A DNA stretch of 64,000 nt from Parus major (taxonomy: Eukaryota; Chordata; Aves; Passeriformes; Paridae). The number at the start of each line of letters is the position of its first letter. Position 1 is the stretch's first letter. Shown here one piece after another: positions 59,712-64,000 of this stretch. Below the pieces are notes generated by a model. The model was not told the DNA's origin and searched no databases. It saw only the letters and a program-made list of their open reading frames with translations. The stretch is from assembly GCF_001522545.3 (NCBI RefSeq), contig NC_031769.1, forward strand, positions 14,678,256 through 14,742,255, in the 5' to 3' direction. The position numbers were made by a program, and so were the translations under genes.

Positions 59712-62700
59712 CTTTACACAAAGAGGACAGAAAGAAGGTACAGATGCAGCAAAAGGGGTCAAAGTCTTCTCAAAATAGTTACTGATAACGCCTGTAGCTC
59801 TCTTTGGCCAAGTACTTCATAATTCTTGTTTGAAAGAAGTTGCTCGCATCAGCTAAGATTCTTTTCCCTAGGACTTAACGCTCACCCACTTAGAAAACAG
59901 AAAAGTGACTTCACAAAAGTTACCAAATATCAACATGCATGGCTGGCAAGTACATGTGCAGTCAAGATGATTCAGATAAGTCAGATAAATTTAGAACAGC
60001 GCTTTCCTAAAAGCATGCGTTCACCAAATGCAGTAAATATGCAGGAGCTATATCCAAGTGCTGATTCCAAACATCAGAGCAAAAAATTTATTAGTGAAAA
60101 TCTCCTTTTAAGAGTTCGCTGCCATCTGAAGTCCTCAACAGTGTTATTCCTTGATCTGCCTTTAGTATTTCCATCCATCACTGGATTTATCCACATAAAA
60201 AGCTATAGGCTCTCCAACCTCTGAGGACTAAGCCAAATGCAGTGTGGCAACTTCACATAGGACCAGCCTTTTATGGTTGGAACAGTAGAGCTTTGATACA
60301 GCTAATCTACCATAAATAGCTCTTGAAACTCAGAAGGATCAAATCAGCTGTTGCAACAGTCCCAGCCTGTAGCTGCTTCAAATCCAATTATACTGTCAAC
60401 TCTGTCTTGCAGCTCTCCCTTTTATTCCCCCCTGTCCAAAACACTTTCAGTCCTCCTCCTGGCAGAAATTAGAAGCTGCTAAGGCAAACAGAAGAATCAA
60501 ACCCATTAAATAAAGTTTGAAAAAGATGCACAGGTATTCTTGGAATTATCTTAAGGAAGAAAAGTTTTATTCTCTTAAAAAACAGTTTAAGTATTTGATA
60601 CCCATAAAAAAGAAGTTATCAGCCCTGACTTATAAAGCAAACACATAATTTGAAATAAGCAAACAGTTCCAATAGCAGCAAGAGCAGCTTTAAAAGGTGG
60701 GTGAAACCAAGCAGATAAACTTACTGGAACACTATCCATGTCCCAGATTAAGGCACAAGGCACTGAATTGCTTGCATATTTTTTCTACAACCTAAATAAT
60801 AACCTAACTTGAGTAGTACAAGAAACCCTGTTATAAATCCTTGAATTACAATGTTTCCTTTCAGGTAGTTAGAACCATTTTCCCACAAAGAAGCTGAGAA
60901 CTATAATTTAAGAATACTCACAGAATTAATAGCTTCCAAAATATATGTTTACTAACTGTATAAGTAGGTATAACTGAAAATTATCACTATGACTACAAGA
61001 GCATAGTAATTACTGACAAACCACTGCAGTGACACTGTTCTGAGAAAAAAAAAGCAGGTTTGGATCCAACAAAGCACAGGTGAGCAGTATTATCTTCATG
61101 GGTCACCTCACAGTGCAAAGAAACAGTGCACAATCCAAGCATGTAAGTATATGCAAATATAAGGCTTTTTTTTTTTTCAAACATATATTATTAACATCCC
61201 ATCAGTCTTTCCAAAACTTCACATCCCAAAACATCAATTACTCCAGTGCAGTACAGGAACTCTGTTACTTCAAAGGGGAAGAAGTGTCTTGTGAGCAAAG
61301 TCTGTATCTCTATCTCCCACAAGCACGTAAATTCTGAACATTGCCAGGGCATCCTCCTAAAATACTGGGCAGGACATCTACATCTAGGCATCCACCCTTC
61401 CTATTCAAGCAAAGGTAGAAAAGGATTGCCAGTTCCTGGTATGCAAATTGCTTTAAGGGCCTCTAGAAGCTATTCTAAAGGAAGGGCCAAAATGTAAAAA
61501 TCACCAGCTTCCACTTAATGGAAAATTGTCAGCCATACACCATCTTATTCGTCTTAGTGCTTGTGTTAAATTTTATCATCTCAGTTAAAGAGCCTGGGTT
61601 TTAAATGATTTGCAAAGCGTGTAACATACCTGGAACACAGCAAAAGTCACTAATTGCTGACAAAGACAATAACAAAACAACTTCAATTAAGTGTGGGTGG
61701 GTGAAATCCACTGGTTTGCTATCTAAATTGTGCACAAAGAACCCAGCTGGATCACCTTCTAGCAGTCTCAGTAAAGTAACAGAGCTGTACAAAGGCACAG
61801 ACAGTTTTCTCTTTAGGAACTAGCAAATGCCCAACTGAATGTTTTCAGATACATGAGGGACAGTGAGCTTTTCATTAGCATGGAGTAAACTCAGCATGTG
61901 ACAAGCAGATAAAACAGACCATCAAGATCTGCCTGAGTAGAGTTTATCACTTTGAATAGAGCTTGTAGAACATGTCACATTATGCTTCTGCATTCTGGTG
62001 AAAAAAAAGTAGCTGAACCAACTGCTCTGACAAAAGTTCAACAGAGCTCTTAAAAATGCAGAAGGCATGCTTGCAGCTGGTATAGTGAAAGAGCAGCCGA
62101 GAGCATTCTGCCACAGAACAACCACTGGTGCTTTATGCCCTATCCATAACCATTAAAATCCAAAGTCTTTTATTACTGTGGAATTTGAAAGATGCAAGTT
62201 ATGACATGGAAACACACCCCCTCTCTAGAAGCAAGACAGGGATTGCTTGTTTCTTAAATAGAAACCACTCTACATTCATTCTCTGTATCACAGAAGAAAC
62301 TATGTTGAAGATTTCATGTTTTACTTAATTTAAAAAAAAAAAAATTAAAATGCTGCATGTGCTTTTTCATAGAACATAAGCTTCCTTGACTACAAGCACA
62401 TAAAACAGAGCTGCCTACCACAGAAATACAGCAGTTTCTTCCTCTTCCTCCCCAATACAAAATTTCTGTAAACACAGAGTGGAGGAAGCCACAGACAATA
62501 CATTAGTTAACCACTATCCCTTTACAACAAGCCTAACATCTAGAATGTATCTTCCAGACACTGTCAGCTCTATCATCAAAGAGAATGAGACATCATGCAC
62601 TTCTCAGGCCACAGGTTCTGTCCCAATGAAGACAGAAGTACAAATTAACAGACCTGCTTTTGATTCTGAGGTTTTGCTTTGCAGGACAGTATATGTGCTT

Positions 62701-62903
62701 CAACGAGTAACAGTCAAGGAATAACACCAGGGTAACACACAGTGAAGTGTGCAAAGCATGCAAAGTCTGGATTAACCATTCTCTTATTTAACAATTCAGC
62801 TTCCCAATTTACAGATAGCTTCTTTTCATCTGGGGGGTGGGAGGGGGGGAAAGGCTTCCCAGAAAAAAAAAAACCCAGACAAATTTAATAAAAAGCGACT
62901 TAC
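59712..62903 (-). other. probable first intron of SVIL
   Basis: About 3.2 kb of A+T-rich sequence between the candidate first exon and the 32-nt exon. No repeat family, RNA gene or further exon was recognised. Confidence 0.55.
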
Positions 62904-62990
62904 CAGCATCCATTGTTAGAATCATGACCCCACTTCTGTGTCCCAGGAAGCAGGAAGCCTTACCCATCCAGTGTATGCGAATGACTCAGA
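62904..62990 (-). CDS. SVIL: candidate 5'-most first exon of SVIL (MILTMDA...)
   Basis: Near the donor gtaagt (62,898-62,903) the minus strand has ATG ATT CTA ACA ATG GAT GCT G, giving MILTMDA with two possible starts (62,925 and 62,913; the second has A at -3 and G at +4). The exon leaves in phase 1 with G and joins the 32-nt exon at 59,711 as Gly. The coding part would be 62,904-62,925. The 5' edge at about 62,990 is estimated from the TATA-like element. A fair acceptor (cctgcttcctgggacacag, ending at 62,936) means it could instead be an internal exon of 32 nt with a promoter further right. Confidence 0.45.
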
Positions 62991-63154
62991 AGGACAGCAT
63001 GGCTTTGTTTCAGCTTATATCTTCTGGCTCGTTCACCCCTCCTCCCTTTCGTGGGATAAAAGTGTTGCCTGTGCCTGGCCATCCCCATTGGCTCAGCTAG
63101 GGGAACCTACTCATTTAGCACATTCATGTTTCTGTGAGAGACTAAAATGACTCA
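62982..63154 (-). promoter_or_regulatory. candidate TATA/CCAAT/AP-1 promoter upstream of the 62.9-kb exon
   Basis: Read on the minus strand in order: an AP-1 site (plus TGACTCA, 63,148-63,154), a CCAAT box (plus ATTGG, 63,087-63,091), a GGGAGGAGGGG-type GC box (about 63,034-63,050), a TATAAG element (plus CTTATA, 63,014-63,019), and a second AP-1 site (plus TGACTCA, 62,982-62,988). The spacing suits initiation near 62,985-62,990, just ahead of the candidate first exon. The elements are individually common; their order, orientation and spacing make the case. Confidence 0.45.
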
Positions 63155-64000
63155 CAGAGGATTTTTTATTTATCTTAAAAAAGCCGAACACCAACAGTTA
63201 AAAAAAACCCCAAACCCAACACAAACACTTTCTGTCTTTCTGAGAGAAGAAATCATTCATTCTCTCACTATCAGACACAAACTGCAGTGATGTTATTGCC
63301 ACGGGGTTGAACAATTCCCTGCGCTCTGAAGCAGGGAGAAGGTTGCAAGTCAGGGAGGACAGTCCCAGTCTTCAGCAATTCCCAGTTCAGCTGCATTGTC
63401 TGTCCATGGGAACAAAGCCACATGTTTTGTGTCAAAGCCTACCCCCCCAACCCATCTTATCTTCAATGCAAACTGTATATAATCCCAAAATGAAGCATCT
63501 CCTGGTTTGCCAGGGAGGATTTGCTCTTCCATTTTATTTTTAAGTAGGCAGAGCAGTAAAAGATTATTGTCTTACTGAAAACACACACCCAGACTCTACA
63601 GATTCAACTCTTCAGTGAGGAAAATTAAGTAATATTTTCTTAATCTCCAGGATTCCCTAGGTGTAATAATGGTACAATCTAGCCTCTCTCTGAAGAAAGC
63701 TGAAGAAAAGCTGTTACAATATATTTGTAAGCCTCCTCTCTAGTGAGATAATAGTGCCAAAAAGAAATAAAAATCTATCTGGTCAAGAGATACCACAACC
63801 CATTGTTAACTTTGATCAAACCACAGGACAGCCTAAAAAGTGCATTGGGGTGAGCAGCTGGAGGGGGAAAGGAATTTGTTTCTTTCTATATTGCAAAATC
63901 CTTAAGAACTTGCAGTCAGACCCTGAGAGGGAGGTGCTGTGTGTTGGCACCATGAGCTGTCAGCAGAATTGGTATCTGTCCTTAGGGATTCAGAGAGCAC
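63155..64000 (-). other. upstream region, nothing recognised
   Basis: A+T-rich sequence to the right edge with short A/C-rich runs (near 63,200 and 63,440). No exon, repeat family or RNA gene was recognised. If the promoter above is not the most distal one, this is more SVIL intron. Confidence 0.5.

Larger units (their letters stand above)
1948..62990 (-). other. SVIL: SVIL (supervillin/archvillin) gene, 5' half
   Basis: This locus entry ties the exons below together. The nine exons from 16,306 down to 1,948, together with the ATG exon at 16,431-16,482, translate into a continuous protein that I recognise as supervillin from its start ([17 protein letters not shown]) through [17 protein letters not shown] to [18 protein letters not shown]. 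Supervillin is a peripheral membrane protein of the villin/gelsolin superfamily that links F-actin and myosin II to the membrane; the muscle form, archvillin, sits at costameres. The window ends inside the intron after the GEVEQ exon, so the rest of the N-terminal half and all gelsolin-like domains are missing here. The 5' boundary is inferred from a promoter-like cluster near 63 kb and could lie further right. Confidence 0.9.

Overview
This is vertebrate DNA: small exons, GT-AG introns, about 60% A+T and very low gene density. It is almost certainly from a bird, because the only recognisable repeats are CR1 LINE fragments with the avian 'attctatg'-type 3' end; turtles and crocodilians are less likely alternatives. 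One gene accounts for all recognisable coding sequence: the 5' half of SVIL (supervillin/archvillin) on the minus strand. Transcription runs from about 63 kb down to the left edge, and the gene continues beyond position 1. No bacterial, plasmid, CRISPR or viral feature was seen.

From right to left (5' to 3' of the gene): a TATA/CCAAT/AP-1 promoter candidate near 63.0 kb with a short first exon ending at 62,904; a 32-nt exon candidate at 59.7 kb; a CpG island at 37.0-37.4 kb with its own candidate coding first exon; another candidate first exon at 29.4 kb with a 15-nt microexon; a 67-nt exon candidate at 26.4 kb; a 133-nt exon candidate at 21.3 kb; and the 52-nt exon at 16.43-16.48 kb that holds the usual start codon ([13 protein letters not shown]...). 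After these come the recognisable supervillin exons at 16.2, 15.1-15.7, 7.1-8.0, 6.6-6.8, 5.95, 4.8, 4.3-4.4, 3.45-3.54 and 1.95-2.2 kb. Every junction from 16,482 to 1,948 keeps frame. Three of these exons (888, 171 and 96 nt) are multiples of three and can be skipped without a frame change; they match the muscle-specific inserts of archvillin.

The encoded part is the disordered, basic N-terminal half of supervillin, which in the family binds myosin II, F-actin and other cortical partners. The gelsolin/villin-like repeats and headpiece lie outside the window.

The most interesting results are these. (1) The sequence upstream of the accepted start codon is open and phase-matched through four separate exons, predicting a supervillin N-terminus 77 residues longer. 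(2) The muscle insert and the constitutive exons share a three-fold repeated module (S[VL]A-x4-[VL]-F followed by TQP[IV]T). (3) There are several alternative first exons with compatible phase. Introns make up the rest; they hold four CR1 fragments, an unexplained 80-bp direct duplication, a perfect 18-bp hairpin and a few short tandem repeats. All splice calls come from reading by eye and have no transcript support here.
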